Shown one piece after another: positions 1-8,759 of a stretch of DNA of 64,000 nucleotides. Made by a program: the position numbers and the translations under genes. The notes below the pieces were generated by a model. The model made no database searches. It had not been told where the DNA came from and was given only the letters and a program-made list of their open reading frames with translations. The stretch lies in NCBI RefSeq assembly GCF_001936475.1, contig NZ_MSPQ01000008.1, positions 1-64,000 of the forward strand, written 5' to 3'. Source of the DNA: Algoriphagus marinus. Lineage in GTDB: Bacteria > Bacteroidota > Bacteroidia > Cytophagales > Cyclobacteriaceae. Positions within the stretch are counted from its first letter, which is position 1; each line of letters begins with the position of its first letter.

Positions 1-231
1 AAATTGATCAACCGGATTTTTGCCTTAATCCGTGATAATAGAAAACACGAAAAAAATTATCAACCAAACCTTGCCTGATCCATAAGAATATCGGGGGAGA
101 ATAGAGAGCAGAGAATAAAAAATAGAACTGAATTTTTAAGAATTGGAAATGGACCAAAAAGTATCTATTGTTTTCTTTGCGAAACCTTTGTTGGCTTTGC
201 GGTTAAATAAACTTGAAACATCGAAGGATAT

Positions 232-894
232 TCACAAAATCGTCCCTATAAAACTTACACTTACCGGTACCACATGTTTTCCCAAATGAACCTGGTGACG
301 TTCGATTTTGTCAAGACGGTTTTTATTGACAATGAAGGAGCGATGCGTCTTTTGGAAAAAGGAGGGAAGGAGCTTTTCCAATTCCCCGAAGGTCATTCTT
401 GAAATTAGTTTTCCATTTTCCAATTGAAAAGTCACATAATTCCCTGCTGCTTCACAGAAGAGTAACTCTTCAAAATTCACCCGGATTTGCCCTTCGGAAG
501 TCTTCACAAATAAATATCCTGCATCATGTGAGGGTTGCAACGCTTTCCATTCCTGCGCTTTTTGACAAGCCTTCATAAAGCGACTTAGCGGAAAAGGCTT
601 GAGTAAATAATCCAGCGCATCCAATTCAAAACCCTTTACGGCAAAGTCAGAATAGGCCGTAGTAAAGACAACCAAGGTTTCCTTTGGAAGCATAGTGGCC
701 AAATCAATCCCGGAAATGTCCGGCATATTGATATCCAGAAAGATCAGATCGACCGGATTATTTCGGTGGTACTCCAAGCCTTGAATTGCATCGGAAAATA
801 CAGCTTGGAGTTCCAGAAAAGGGATTTTTGAAGCATGAGCCTTGATTACTTCCAAGGCCATATTTTCATCATCTATGGCGATTGCACTGATCAT
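232..894 (-). CDS. LytTR-family response regulator
   Basis: DNA-binding response regulator of the LytR/AlgR (LytTR) class, 220 aa. The receiver domain (about 1-115) has the acidic pair D8/D9, the phospho-acceptor D54 in FLDINMPD, T78/T79 and K99 in LLKPF, so it looks fully functional. The LytTR DNA-binding domain (about 120-220) has the typical FCEAAGNYVTF and THRSFIVN segments. The ATG lies one base after the TAA of the upstream sensor kinase gene, so the two are co-transcribed and probably translationally coupled; the kinase at 896-2314 should be its phosphodonor. LytTR pairs in Bacteroidota control diverse targets, so the regulon cannot be told from sequence. No terminator is evident between its stop and the window edge. 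Confidence 0.93.
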   Translation of the reverse strand: MISAIAIDDENMALEVIKAHASKIPFLELQAVFSDAIQGLEYHRNNPVDLIFLDINMPDISGIDLATMLPKETLVVFTTAYSDFAVKGFELDALDYLLKPFPLSRFMKACQKAQEWKALQPSHDAGYLFVKTSEGQIRVNFEELLFCEAAGNYVTFQLENGKLISRMTFGELEKLLPSFFQKTHRSFIVNKNRLDKIERHQVHLGKHVVPVSVSFIGTIL

Positions 895-895
895 A

Positions 896-2314
896 TTACT
901 TTAATTGAAGGGAAAAATGTACGAAATGCTCCGCATCATTCCCGACGATAGTCAAAGAATGTGCTTGTGGATAGAGTAGTTCCAAGCGTTTTCTGACATT
1001 TTCCAATCCGATTCCAGATTCATCCTTTGGATCCTCGGTGGCCTTTTTGGGATGCACACTATTCACTACATCGAGATGAATAGAACCTTTCAGGCATCGA
1101 AGATTAATCTTAATCCAAGACTTGTTTTTAGTACTGATGCCATGTTTGAAGGCATTTTCGATAAAAGGAATCAACATCATCGGGGCGATTTCGCCTTCGC
1201 AGAAGTCCTCCTGAATCTGGATGGAAAGCTCCAGATTTGGCTCCTTTCCGAAGCGAAGCAATTGGATATCCAGGTAGTTTTGAAGGTATTCGATTTCCCG
1301 CTTGATCGAGATTTTATCCTGTAGGTTCTCATGTAGCATAAATCGCATCATATCCCCAAGCTTCTGAATTCCGTCGGATGTCTTTTCCGCATTTTCAGTC
1401 AAAGCAGATCCATAAAGCGTATTCAGCGCATTGAATAGAAAGTGTGGATTGATCTGGGATTTGAGGAAACTCAGGTTGGCCGAACCTTGATTTACCTGAG
1501 TGGAAAGCGAGGTGATCTGACCTATGTACGAGTCATATTTTTTGAAAAGCAGGGAAGTCAGGGGGAAAAATAGCACTTGGATGAAAGCAACTGTCCCTAA
1601 GCCACCTATGAAGAATATTTCTTCTTGATTTGCCTCTGCGGAGATGATCATGAAAACTATCAGAATTAAGGCCATTAATCCCCAATTATATGATCTGGAT
1701 TGTTTGATGAGACCTTGCTTTCGTTTTCCATAGACTAAAAAGAAATTGAAAAGGCTGGCTACGAATATCAAAGGAATAAATATTCCAAAAATAATAGATG
1801 GACCATCGCTAACAATTGGATTGAGTTGGAGTAGAAACAGAAAAACAAAAAGATAGACAAAAATCAGCCTAGAAATATTGTAAAGCTGAAAGTCTCGGAC
1901 TTTGGGGGGGGTAAGTGCTTGACTTAAAACATGTGATCCTAAAAGAAAGCAGATATAAAGAACGACAGTTCCCAAATAAAAGGCAGGAAAAGGCGCTTTG
2001 ATCAAATTAGCATTATACCCAAAAATAGCGCTCACAGCGAATGAGGCAAGCCCAATGACTACCATCCAGACTACGGATGGCAATTTTTTAGTTTCCACTT
2101 GATACTTCGGAATTAGGACCATATGAATCAAATGGAAAGCACTATATAAAGTAGCTAGGATAATCAGTCGACTTGTAAACTTGAAAATTTCTTGGCCCGA
2201 ATCGTTGTAAGATCGAGGTTGGTATCCAAAAAGGATAAAAATAAATGCTGTTAAAATCGCGCTGGTGACGATCCACCATTCGATTTGTCGGAAAGCTAGA
2301 GATTGGCTTTTCAT
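896..2314 (-). CDS. LytS/YehU-type sensor histidine kinase
   Basis: Membrane sensor histidine kinase of the His_kinase (LytS/YehU) family, 472 aa. The N-terminal half (about 12-258) contains roughly eight hydrophobic helices and no recognisable ligand domain. The kinase core follows: the phospho-acceptor box INPHFLFNALN with H291, the N box PFIENAFKHG with N387, and a G box GIGLENVRKRLELL around 434-445. It phosphorylates the LytTR regulator encoded one base downstream. Its start codon overlaps the stop of a 51-codon membrane-protein ORF (ATGA), which makes a three-gene unit. The signal sensed is unknown; the multi-helix sensor suggests a membrane or envelope cue, which is inference. Confidence 0.93.
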   Translation of the reverse strand: MKSQSLAFRQIEWWIVTSAILTAFIFILFGYQPRSYNDSGQEIFKFTSRLIILATLYSAFHLIHMVLIPKYQVETKKLPSVVWMVVIGLASFAVSAIFGYNANLIKAPFPAFYLGTVVLYICFLLGSHVLSQALTPPKVRDFQLYNISRLIFVYLFVFLFLLQLNPIVSDGPSIIFGIFIPLIFVASLFNFFLVYGKRKQGLIKQSRSYNWGLMALILIVFMIISAEANQEEIFFIGGLGTVAFIQVLFFPLTSLLFKKYDSYIGQITSLSTQVNQGSANLSFLKSQINPHFLFNALNTLYGSALTENAEKTSDGIQKLGDMMRFMLHENLQDKISIKREIEYLQNYLDIQLLRFGKEPNLELSIQIQEDFCEGEIAPMMLIPFIENAFKHGISTKNKSWIKINLRCLKGSIHLDVVNSVHPKKATEDPKDESGIGLENVRKRLELLYPQAHSLTIVGNDAEHFVHFSLQLK

Positions 2315-2466
2315 GGGTTGGTTTTTTGATTTTGGAAATTCATGTTTAGCTCAACTTCGGCAACTTGGTGATCTGTTTTTGGACTTTTAGTATCTGAAAT
2401 CATTAAGATAAGATTATAAATTATTCCTAAGATGATCAGAAGATAAAAGCGGTTTCGAGTTCCCAT
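2311..2466 (-). CDS. 51-aa membrane protein coupled to the sensor kinase
   Basis: Small ORF of 51 codons reading ATG at 2466 to TGA at 2311-2313. The TGA overlaps the ATG of the histidine kinase gene in an ATGA junction, the usual mark of translational coupling. The product begins with a short basic segment (MGTRNR), then one hydrophobic helix (about 7-23, FYLLIILGIIYNLILMI), then a polar tail of about 28 residues. I do not recognise a family. It could be a sensor accessory subunit or simply a leader ORF whose translation opens the kinase start. No clear Shine-Dalgarno is present, which is normal in Bacteroidota. Support is positional and compositional only. Confidence 0.5.
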   Translation of the reverse strand: MGTRNRFYLLIILGIIYNLILMISDTKSPKTDHQVAEVELNMNFQNQKTNP

Positions 2467-2570
2467 TGCTGCTGGCTAATTGATAGGCCAAGATTAGTTC
2501 GATGCTTAAAGACATACAAAAAATTGTGACGAATCCAATCGAATTAGGGATGGAATGAGATTTTGGATTT

Positions 2571-2777
2571 TTGATAGAAGATTTATGATTTTCTCAAATC
2601 CGACAACCGATAACCGACAACAAACCGCGAATGATGAATACTAGACGTCGAATAGCGAAGTACTAACAACCAGGACAACCACAACAACAGAACTCTAATA
2701 AGAAATCTAGAATAATCAATGTTAAACGTCGAATTTCAAAGTAACCAAACTTCCAACCTCCGACTTCCAACTTCCTA
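2571..2777 (-). repeat. Degenerate heptameric array after the DASS transporter stop
   Basis: Read on the minus strand, two bases after the TGA stop at 2780-2782, seven-base units run TAGGAAG, TTGGAAG, TCGGAGG, TTGGAAG, TTTGGTT. The 7-base rhythm continues, more degenerate, through TTCG/TCGG-type units (for example CGGTTAT, CGGTTGT, CGGATTT) to about 2590. The first units match arrays found after four other genes in this window. The far boundary is uncertain because the units decay gradually. Confidence 0.6.
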
Positions 2778-2779
2778 AC

Positions 2780-4246
2780 TCAGAAAGGATTCCTCAGCAA
2801 ATCAATCCCCCACATCCAAGGCAGTACAAAATACACCATGAGGGTAATTAAAATGATGGAAAAGATATTCAGCCAAAATCCGGCTTTCACCATATCTTTC
2901 ATCTGTAAATAGCCCGAACCAAAAACCACCGCATTGGGAGGCGTGGCGACCGGAAGCATAAAAGCACAGCTTGCCGCCAAGGTAGCTCCGACCATCAATC
3001 CAAAAGGATGCAAGTCCAACTTGATCGCCACGGAAGCCAAAATCGGTAAAAGCATGGAGGCGGTAGCGACATTTGAAGTAACTTCCGTCAGGAAATTTAC
3101 TGAAGCGATGATAATCATCAGCAGTAAGAAGAAGCTGATTCCTTCGAGTAGCGTAAACTTTTGACCGATCCATTCTGCCAAACCGGTACTTTGGAAACCT
3201 TCTGCCAATGCCAGTCCTCCTCCAAACAGAATTAAGATTCCCCAAGGAATGCGCTCGGCGGTTTTCCAATCCAAAATCCGATCGTCGCCAGAGGAGGAGG
3301 GAAGGATAAAGAGTAAAACGACTCCGAATAGCACTATAATGGTGTCATTGATTTGTGGTAAAAAAGGCTGAATAAGAATCTCTCTGAAAATCCAGGAAAA
3401 GCAAACTAACCCGAATACCAGCATCACATTCCACTCTTCATAACCTATTCTTCCTAAAAGACTTAGCTGCTTACCGATAATGCTTTTTTCATCGGGCAAA
3501 CTAAATCGCTTTGGTAGTGGATTGGCAGAGGAAACTAAGTAATACCAGCATACCAACAATAAGAAAACCGATAGTGGCAGTCCAAACATAAACCATTCAT
3601 TGAAGCCAATGGTATACCCGTATAAATCCGAGATAACCGCAGCCATAATGGCATTAGTCGGAGTTCCAATCAAGGTGGCAACTCCGCCAATGGATGCACT
3701 ATAGGCTATTCCCAACATAATATTTTTACCCAGCCGATCAGCGATACTTATGTTTCCATCGCCTAATTGAGCTTTAAACTGGCTAACAACTGCCAAACCA
3801 ATCGGTAACATCATCAGAGATGTAGCTGAATTTGAAATCCACATGGAAAGAAATCCTGTAGCAAGGATAAATCCCAACACGATGCGGCGCAGGTCAGTGC
3901 CTAATAAATTTATTATGTTAAGTGCAATTCGGCGATGTAATCCCCATTTCTCAATTCCTGTTGCCAAAAGGAAACCGCCCATATAGAGCAAGACGGTAGG
4001 ATGCATGTAATTGGCGGATACTTTTCCAATAGGAAGTATCCCAAGCAGCGGCATAAAGATCAACGGAAGGAATGCAGTGGCTGCAATTGGGATCGCTTCA
4101 GAAATCCACCAAGTGGCCATCCAAGCCGCAAGAGCAAGCATGGCTTTGGCTTCAACGGAAAGTCCTGGAGATTCCACCAAAAAATAAATCAACAGGAAAG
4201 CAATCGGTCCAAGGTAAAGCCCTAATCGGGGTATTAATTTATTCAT
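2780..4246 (-). CDS. DASS/SLC13-family sodium:carboxylate symporter
   Basis: Inner-membrane transporter of the divalent anion:Na+ symporter (DASS, SLC13) family, 488 aa, with about 11-12 hydrophobic helices spread over the whole length. Two helix-hairpin substrate/Na+ signatures are visible: SNSATSLMMLPIG near 138-150 and TSNVATASMLLPI near 391-403, each beginning with the SNT-like tripeptide. GTPTNAI and ATPPNAVVFGSG loops are also typical. The usual substrates are succinate, malate or citrate (sulfate in some branches); the exact one cannot be fixed here. It appears monocistronic. A long heptamer array starts two bases after its stop codon. Confidence 0.9.
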   Translation of the reverse strand: MNKLIPRLGLYLGPIAFLLIYFLVESPGLSVEAKAMLALAAWMATWWISEAIPIAATAFLPLIFMPLLGILPIGKVSANYMHPTVLLYMGGFLLATGIEKWGLHRRIALNIINLLGTDLRRIVLGFILATGFLSMWISNSATSLMMLPIGLAVVSQFKAQLGDGNISIADRLGKNIMLGIAYSASIGGVATLIGTPTNAIMAAVISDLYGYTIGFNEWFMFGLPLSVFLLLVCWYYLVSSANPLPKRFSLPDEKSIIGKQLSLLGRIGYEEWNVMLVFGLVCFSWIFREILIQPFLPQINDTIIVLFGVVLLFILPSSSGDDRILDWKTAERIPWGILILFGGGLALAEGFQSTGLAEWIGQKFTLLEGISFFLLLMIIIASVNFLTEVTSNVATASMLLPILASVAIKLDLHPFGLMVGATLAASCAFMLPVATPPNAVVFGSGYLQMKDMVKAGFWLNIFSIILITLMVYFVLPWMWGIDLLRNPF

Positions 4247-4444
4247 AGCTGCCTGAATACGGGGTGGTGGTGAATCAGGCTTGAATATAGAAATAATCTA
4301 GAATATGAAGAAGTCGCAAATATCTATTTAACATAATATAAATTATATAACAATTAATTAATTATATCACCAACTTATCGATTGGATACTATATCACTCC
4401 AAACCATTGATGATAAGTCCAGAAATAACTTGAATTAATAAGCT

Positions 4445-5965
4445 TTATAAGCCAAAAGCATAGTAATAATCACCCGGAAGATCTTCGTAAACACCTTCTA
4501 TTAGAACTCCGCCTTTTTTGTTTTCAAGGGCTTTTGCCAATTCCTCGGTATTTTTGATTACTTGACCGTCCACTTTTGTGATGATGAAGCCTTCCCGTAT
4601 TTCGGTATGTTTTGTCAACTTCCCCGGGTATAATTTTTTCACTCTCACTCCTCCCTCAATTTCAAGTTTCTTCGCCACATCTTTTTCTACATCTTCAAAT
4701 TCAGCCCCCAATACATTGAAAATCTCTTCTCGATTCTTGGCTAGAAACTTTACTTCCCCTTCTCGATTTTTAAGTTCCACTTTCAAATCAAGTTGCTGTT
4801 TTCCTCTGGCTATTTTCAAATTTAGCTGGTCTCCAGGTCGGTGGCGGGCAATAATCTCCTGAAGTTCAGGAGCTGTACTGACTTCAACATCATCAATCTT
4901 CAAGATCACATCCCCGACTTTAATTCCTGCATCCAATGCAGCACTATTTTCTGCTACACTATCGATGAATACGCCACGATTCACCTCCAAGTCTTTTTCT
5001 TTTGCTAGGTTGCCGTCAACACCACGAATGGTTACTCCCAAATATCCTCGTTGTACAACACCGTATTTAAAAAGGTCATCAACTACTTTATTAACTATAT
5101 TGGATGGCACTGCAAATCCATAACCTGCATAAGATCCGGTAGGACTAGCAATAGCAGTACTTATTCCAATCAGACCTCCTTGCAAGTTTACCAATGCACC
5201 CCCGCTATTCCCTGGATTGATGGCAGCATCTGTCTGAATAAAAGACTCAATAGCATACTGATCTCTCAAAATATTGATATTTCGTGATTTAGCACTTACA
5301 ATTCCTGCAGTAACGGTGGAGTTCAAATTAAAAGGATTACCCACTGCAAGCACCCATTCGCCCACTCTCACTTCATCGGAGTTGACAAATGGTAAAGAGT
5401 GTAAACCATTTTCCTTCACTTGGATCAAAGCTAAATCCGTACTTGGATCTGTCCCAATTACAGTTGCCTTATAGACGCGATTATCGTGAAGGGTAACTTC
5501 GATGTCATCTGCATTCGAAATCACATGATTATTGGTCACAATATATCCTTCATCATTAATGATCACGCCCGAACCTGTTCCGATCCGTACCTGTGGTTGA
5601 TCCGGAAACTGTCTCTGGTCAGGGGGACCAAAAAATTGGTCGAAGAAATCATCCCTGAAAAAATCCCGAAAAGGATCAGGCAACTCTCGATACTGTTGAG
5701 GCTGTCGACTTGAGTAGTTCTCAGTATGGGTAGACTTAATATGAACAACTGCATCCATGACTTTTTCAGCAATATCCGTGAAATCAAGAGGTACAATTTC
5801 ATTATTTTCGTTGAGCGTATAGAGCGAACTTTTTACAGGCGCACCATCTAAATGCTCAATTTTGAGTGTTTTAGCATTAGGCAGGATCTGAGGGGCTGCC
5901 CAAATCACTCCCAGAGTTACAACAAGTGCCACAATGCCGGATATGAAATAGCTTTTCATTGTCAT
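4445..5965 (-). CDS. Do-family periplasmic serine protease (DegP/HtrA-like)
   Basis: Periplasmic Do-type serine endopeptidase, 506 aa, that degrades or refolds misfolded envelope proteins. An N-terminal hydrophobic segment (about 5-24) acts as signal or anchor. The trypsin-like domain carries the triad H147 (TNNHVI), D177 (STDLALI) and S254 (NPGNSGGAL). Two PDZ domains follow, about 295-390 and 410-500. A Q/P/D/F-rich insert (about 86-125) before the protease core corresponds to the LA loop. The ATG at 5965 has an alternative at codon 3. Flanking gaps are large, so it is probably transcribed alone, as is usual for stress-inducible htrA genes. Confidence 0.93.
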   Translation of the reverse strand: MTMKSYFISGIVALVVTLGVIWAAPQILPNAKTLKIEHLDGAPVKSSLYTLNENNEIVPLDFTDIAEKVMDAVVHIKSTHTENYSSRQPQQYRELPDPFRDFFRDDFFDQFFGPPDQRQFPDQPQVRIGTGSGVIINDEGYIVTNNHVISNADDIEVTLHDNRVYKATVIGTDPSTDLALIQVKENGLHSLPFVNSDEVRVGEWVLAVGNPFNLNSTVTAGIVSAKSRNINILRDQYAIESFIQTDAAINPGNSGGALVNLQGGLIGISTAIASPTGSYAGYGFAVPSNIVNKVVDDLFKYGVVQRGYLGVTIRGVDGNLAKEKDLEVNRGVFIDSVAENSAALDAGIKVGDVILKIDDVEVSTAPELQEIIARHRPGDQLNLKIARGKQQLDLKVELKNREGEVKFLAKNREEIFNVLGAEFEDVEKDVAKKLEIEGGVRVKKLYPGKLTKHTEIREGFIITKVDGQVIKNTEELAKALENKKGGVLIEGVYEDLPGDYYYAFGL

Positions 5966-6177
5966 TAAGGTTTTGGTGTTTTTATCTTAAGCATCATTCA
6001 ATAGCGCATCATTTTATTGGGCTTTTTACCTCAATTTTTACGCTATCTGAAACTGCCACTTATCAAATTCCATAAATCCACAGCAGATACCAATGATGTA
6101 AGGCATTGAAATGATTGATCTTAGTCATCGATTGTAAAACATACTCTCATTTCCAGAAAGTGGTTTTACATAAAAAA

Positions 6178-6206
6178 GAATATGTATATCCGCAATTGCA
6201 CCAGCA
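6178..6206 (+). repeat. Dispersed 29-bp intergenic repeat, copy 1
   Basis: Starts GAATATGTATATCCGCAATT. It matches 9315-9343 at 28 of 29 bases, and similarity continues more weakly for about 28 bp downstream (AAAG..AAAGC...TTTATG in both). Both copies are intergenic and in the same orientation, 3.1 kb apart. Confidence 0.75.
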
Positions 6207-6276
6207 CTAAAGTGAAAGCAGAATAAGATTTATGAAGTCGAAATTTTTACAAAATCTCAAATAGCCTTCTTAATTA

Positions 6277-6461
6277 GCTCCGAAGGAGCCAAACCATTCA
6301 TGACCCTGTACGGAGTGCAGGGCAGTCATTGATAATTTCCTTCCTGTGAGCCCTGAAAGGGTGAAACTTCAACGTGTCACCCTTTCAGGGCTCCTTTTCT
6401 AATATCTTGACTTTGCCCCCGGCTACACCGGGGGTTATGAATTGTTACGATCCTTCGGATC
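6277..6461. repeat. Cluster of five REP-like hairpins
   Basis: Five successive inverted repeats: GCTCC-GAA-GGAGC (6277-6289); CCCTG...CAGGG (6304-6322); a perfect 16-bp stem GAGCCCTGAAAGGGTG with its complement (6348-6363 and 6378-6393, 14-nt loop); CCCCCGG-CTACA-CCGGGGG (6416-6434); GATCC-TTC-GGATC (6449-6461). Linkers carry short related strings such as CATTCATGA, TTATGAATTGTTA and AAACATTGA. This resembles the REP/BIME clusters mobilised by REP-associated tyrosine (Y1) transposases; a frameshifted relative of such a transposase is at 13388-13853. Confidence 0.7.
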
Positions 6462-6713
6462 TTAGGCTACCAAACATTGACCTTTATATCTCCTAATTAA
6501 ATTTGCCTAGTGGCATCTTTGCGGATAATCATAAAAAAGAATGTAATAATTTAAAAAAAGGCCACTCTATTTCTGATGATTCTAGACAAGCTTTAGCCTC
6601 TAAAGACTCCACTTAATCTAAAAACAATCCCTCTCAGTGAAAACGTTAAAAGCACCAAATCCCAAAGTTTAAATGTACTGCAAGGCCAATCTACAAGTGT
6701 TGAAAGAATTGGG

Positions 6714-7628
6714 CTACCCTATTCGATTTCCCTCACGCTCCTCAGACCTGAAATACAAGTACAAAAACACAAACAGCATACAAGACAGGAAATGCCAAAC
6801 AGCATGCCCTTGAAAGATGGCGTCCGGAGCGCTAAACTGGTCAGCGATATCAAGGTCACGCACTTTTGAACCTAAAAGAATCGAAGCAACTCCAGCCACA
6901 AACCAAGCGATTTGCAAGTGTTTTCCTGGTTGAATCAGGCTGGATATCGCAAATAGAAAAAGTACTGCAGTCAGGTAATTGGAAATCCTGGCAAAAGAAT
7001 AATCCCATTTGTAAACCGAAAAGTAAATCGAACTAAAAATAGCCAAAACAGCAATGATTGGCCAGCTGGGGTAAATTTTGGAATTTCTCCTGAACTGAAT
7101 CTGAGGAAGCCAACTGCCAACCGCAATCGCCACCATACAAATCATCATGGCGTACATCCCTCCTACGTCAAACTGCTGCCCATATCGGGTTAGCGAAGCA
7201 TGGAAAAACCCACTTCCTAATCCTAAATAGATTCCGGAAATGCCAAATAAAAAACCTATCGCTGGAGTAGCACAAAGATACCCTCGGGCCAAAGACCAGT
7301 TCCTTTTCCAATCGTAGATCGCCAATGCGATGGCATAAAAACCAAAACAGATATACACCAGATTGGACCAGGTGTTGATTCGTGTTCGAAAGATGCTATC
7401 CGGATAGATTTGCTCACCATACTCAGGCTGAAGAAATTCATCTGCTGGAGTCCAATCCGTCCAAACCGGAACTTCCTGAAAAACGCCAAAAAGCACAAGA
7501 AAAAACAGGAATACGATTAAAGTACCGCCTAACCCGATGCCATGAACCCAGCGCGGTAAATGATCCAATTTTAATCGCTCCAGCATGCTTTTTCGAATCT
7601 GTTTTTCTGTTGGACGGGATTCAATCAT
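6714..7628 (-). CDS. CREST-superfamily membrane hydrolase (alkaline ceramidase-like)
   Basis: Integral membrane protein of 304 aa with about seven hydrophobic helices after a short cytosolic N-terminus. It carries the CREST-type metal-hydrolase pattern: GLGSGFFHAS (S139, H143), an Asp at D154 (QQFDVGG) and the C-terminal HxxxH in QGHAVWHF (H275, H279). These are the three histidines, Ser and Asp that bind Zn in alkaline ceramidases and related lipid amidases. The family hydrolyses amide or ester bonds in lipids within the membrane. Cyclobacteriaceae are thought to make sphingolipids or aminolipids, so a lipid amide substrate is plausible but inferred. It is flanked by long gaps and has no operon partner. 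Confidence 0.75.
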   Translation of the reverse strand: MIESRPTEKQIRKSMLERLKLDHLPRWVHGIGLGGTLIVFLFFLVLFGVFQEVPVWTDWTPADEFLQPEYGEQIYPDSIFRTRINTWSNLVYICFGFYAIALAIYDWKRNWSLARGYLCATPAIGFLFGISGIYLGLGSGFFHASLTRYGQQFDVGGMYAMMICMVAIAVGSWLPQIQFRRNSKIYPSWPIIAVLAIFSSIYFSVYKWDYSFARISNYLTAVLFLFAISSLIQPGKHLQIAWFVAGVASILLGSKVRDLDIADQFSAPDAIFQGHAVWHFLSCMLFVFLYLYFRSEEREGNRIG

Positions 7629-7754
7629 CGTTTTTTCATTGGAAAGGATTTAGTATAAAAATAGAAAATAGCTTAAGATTAATCGGACGCTAAAGTGCTG
7701 TTTTCTTTTTGACTAAGTGATTCAAGAAACGTTCTATTTACTAGTAAATCCCCA

Positions 7755-8216
7755 CTAAGCTCTCATACCCAGCACTCCTCTTCTCAATTCAATATTTTCG
7801 CGGACGGTGCGAGCAGCTTCCTTCAAATAGGCAATATGTTCTTCCCGTCCATACAAAGCATAATCATCCGCCAGGTTGGCACCGGGCTTTTCCCTTCGTT
7901 CATAGCGGCTGTTCTTGAGCTGCTGCGCTTTTGGGCTAAATTCCTCTATGCTATCTCCAGTATCAAAATAAGCATCCTCATCCTGAGGCAGGTTATTATT
8001 TCGTATCGTCACAAACGGCAGCCCACCGACCTCAAACACAATCTCAATGGCGATGGCCTCCTTCGAATAAACGATCCAAAACTCCCTGCCTTTGAATTCA
8101 CTCTTGCTCAGCTCATAGCCAAACTCTGAGATCAAAAAATCAAAACCAAGGTCTACCTGCTCCAGATGCGTATTAAATGCTAGACTTTTGGTAAGGGGTA
8201 TATTTTTTAGGCTCAT
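7755..8216 (-). CDS. Hypothetical protein, 153 aa
   Basis: Unrecognised cytosolic protein of 153 aa with no signal peptide or membrane segment. The N-terminal part (about 20-75) is an alternating hydrophobic/polar stretch that would fit a small alpha/beta domain (FDFLISEFGYEL, FWIVYSKEAIAIEIVFEVGG). The C-terminal third is highly charged and helical (about 105-150, with an R/E-rich end RENIELRRGV). Codon use matches its neighbours. It stands alone between the CREST gene and a gap with a large palindrome. An immunity-protein-like fold is possible but cannot be supported from sequence. Confidence 0.7.
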   Translation of the reverse strand: MSLKNIPLTKSLAFNTHLEQVDLGFDFLISEFGYELSKSEFKGREFWIVYSKEAIAIEIVFEVGGLPFVTIRNNNLPQDEDAYFDTGDSIEEFSPKAQQLKNSRYERREKPGANLADDYALYGREEHIAYLKEAARTVRENIELRRGVLGMRA

Positions 8217-8759
8217 TTTGGAAAATAATAATGGGAAATAATTGGTAGATACCTTGAAGAATCAGGTTGTAAATATTCAGGATTGAAAGAGTTGAATAAT
8301 AGTCAAGCTGTTTTTTATAATCTGATTATTCGCAATTATGCTAGTAGATCAAACTGGCCTCGACTTCGCTCGGCCTTCGGATTCGGGGTTAATTATGGTG
8401 GGGGAAGAAAATGCGGCGAGGCCGCATTTTCTTCCCCCACCTAATTTAAAACCTAAGGCTCACCGAGCGAAGTCGAGGTGAATATCCATAAAATTTGGTA
8501 ACTGGAATGAAAGCATATATACACATTTTATAAAAATAAAGCGCCTTTATTCTAAATCTAAAGCCCAAAGATCCACATTTATCGGGATTAAGCGCTGTGA
8601 TTAGATTTTCAATTCGCTAAATCCAATTTTTCAAACGAAAGCGAAATCCCCAACCAATCAAAACAATGAATCAAGAACAGGAAGCGTCGCAAGGGGCTTA
8701 CAATCCAATTCTCATCAATCTATTATCTTGTGAAAATTTTCAAAGTAAGATCATTTATC
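8217..8759. other. 540-bp gap holding a nested palindrome
   Basis: Between the hypothetical gene and greB. It holds the 121-bp nested palindrome at 8358-8478; the rest is AT-rich with no convincing gene. A 44-codon ORF at 8666-8800 overlaps greB and was not accepted. Confidence 0.6.
8358..8478. repeat. 121-bp nested palindrome (MITE-like)
   Basis: The outer arms are a perfect 16-bp inverted repeat, CCTCGACTTCGCTCGG at 8358-8373 and its complement at 8463-8478. The inner core is a perfect 21-bp inverted repeat, 8397-8417 and 8421-8441, with only GAG between the arms; it contains the GC-rich centre GCGGC-GAG-GCCGC. The sequences between inner and outer arms are partly complementary as well. 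The whole element can fold into one long hairpin. It has no coding capacity. Confidence 0.85.

Larger units (their letters stand above)
5966..6713. other. 748-bp gap holding repeats and hairpins
   Basis: No coding region seen. The gap holds one copy of a dispersed 29-bp repeat (6178-6206) and a run of five hairpins (6277-6461), described separately. The remainder is AT-rich and without recognisable motifs. Confidence 0.6.

Noticed and set aside
1052..1324. Plus-strand ORF opposite the histidine kinase gene
   Set aside because: It is a frame shadow: the opposite strand encodes the conserved kinase core with intact H, N and G boxes.
2802..3269. 155-codon minus-strand ORF inside the DASS transporter
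   Set aside because: Alternative frame of the transporter gene; low-complexity basic translation, no family resemblance.
8358..8478. Nested palindrome considered as a rho-independent terminator
   Set aside because: No T run on either side, stem far longer than terminators, and no gene end immediately upstream.
8730..8759. GTG start for GreB adding ten residues
   Set aside because: The ATG at 8760 gives the N-terminus usual for GreB (MRRKIP); the added segment is not family-like.
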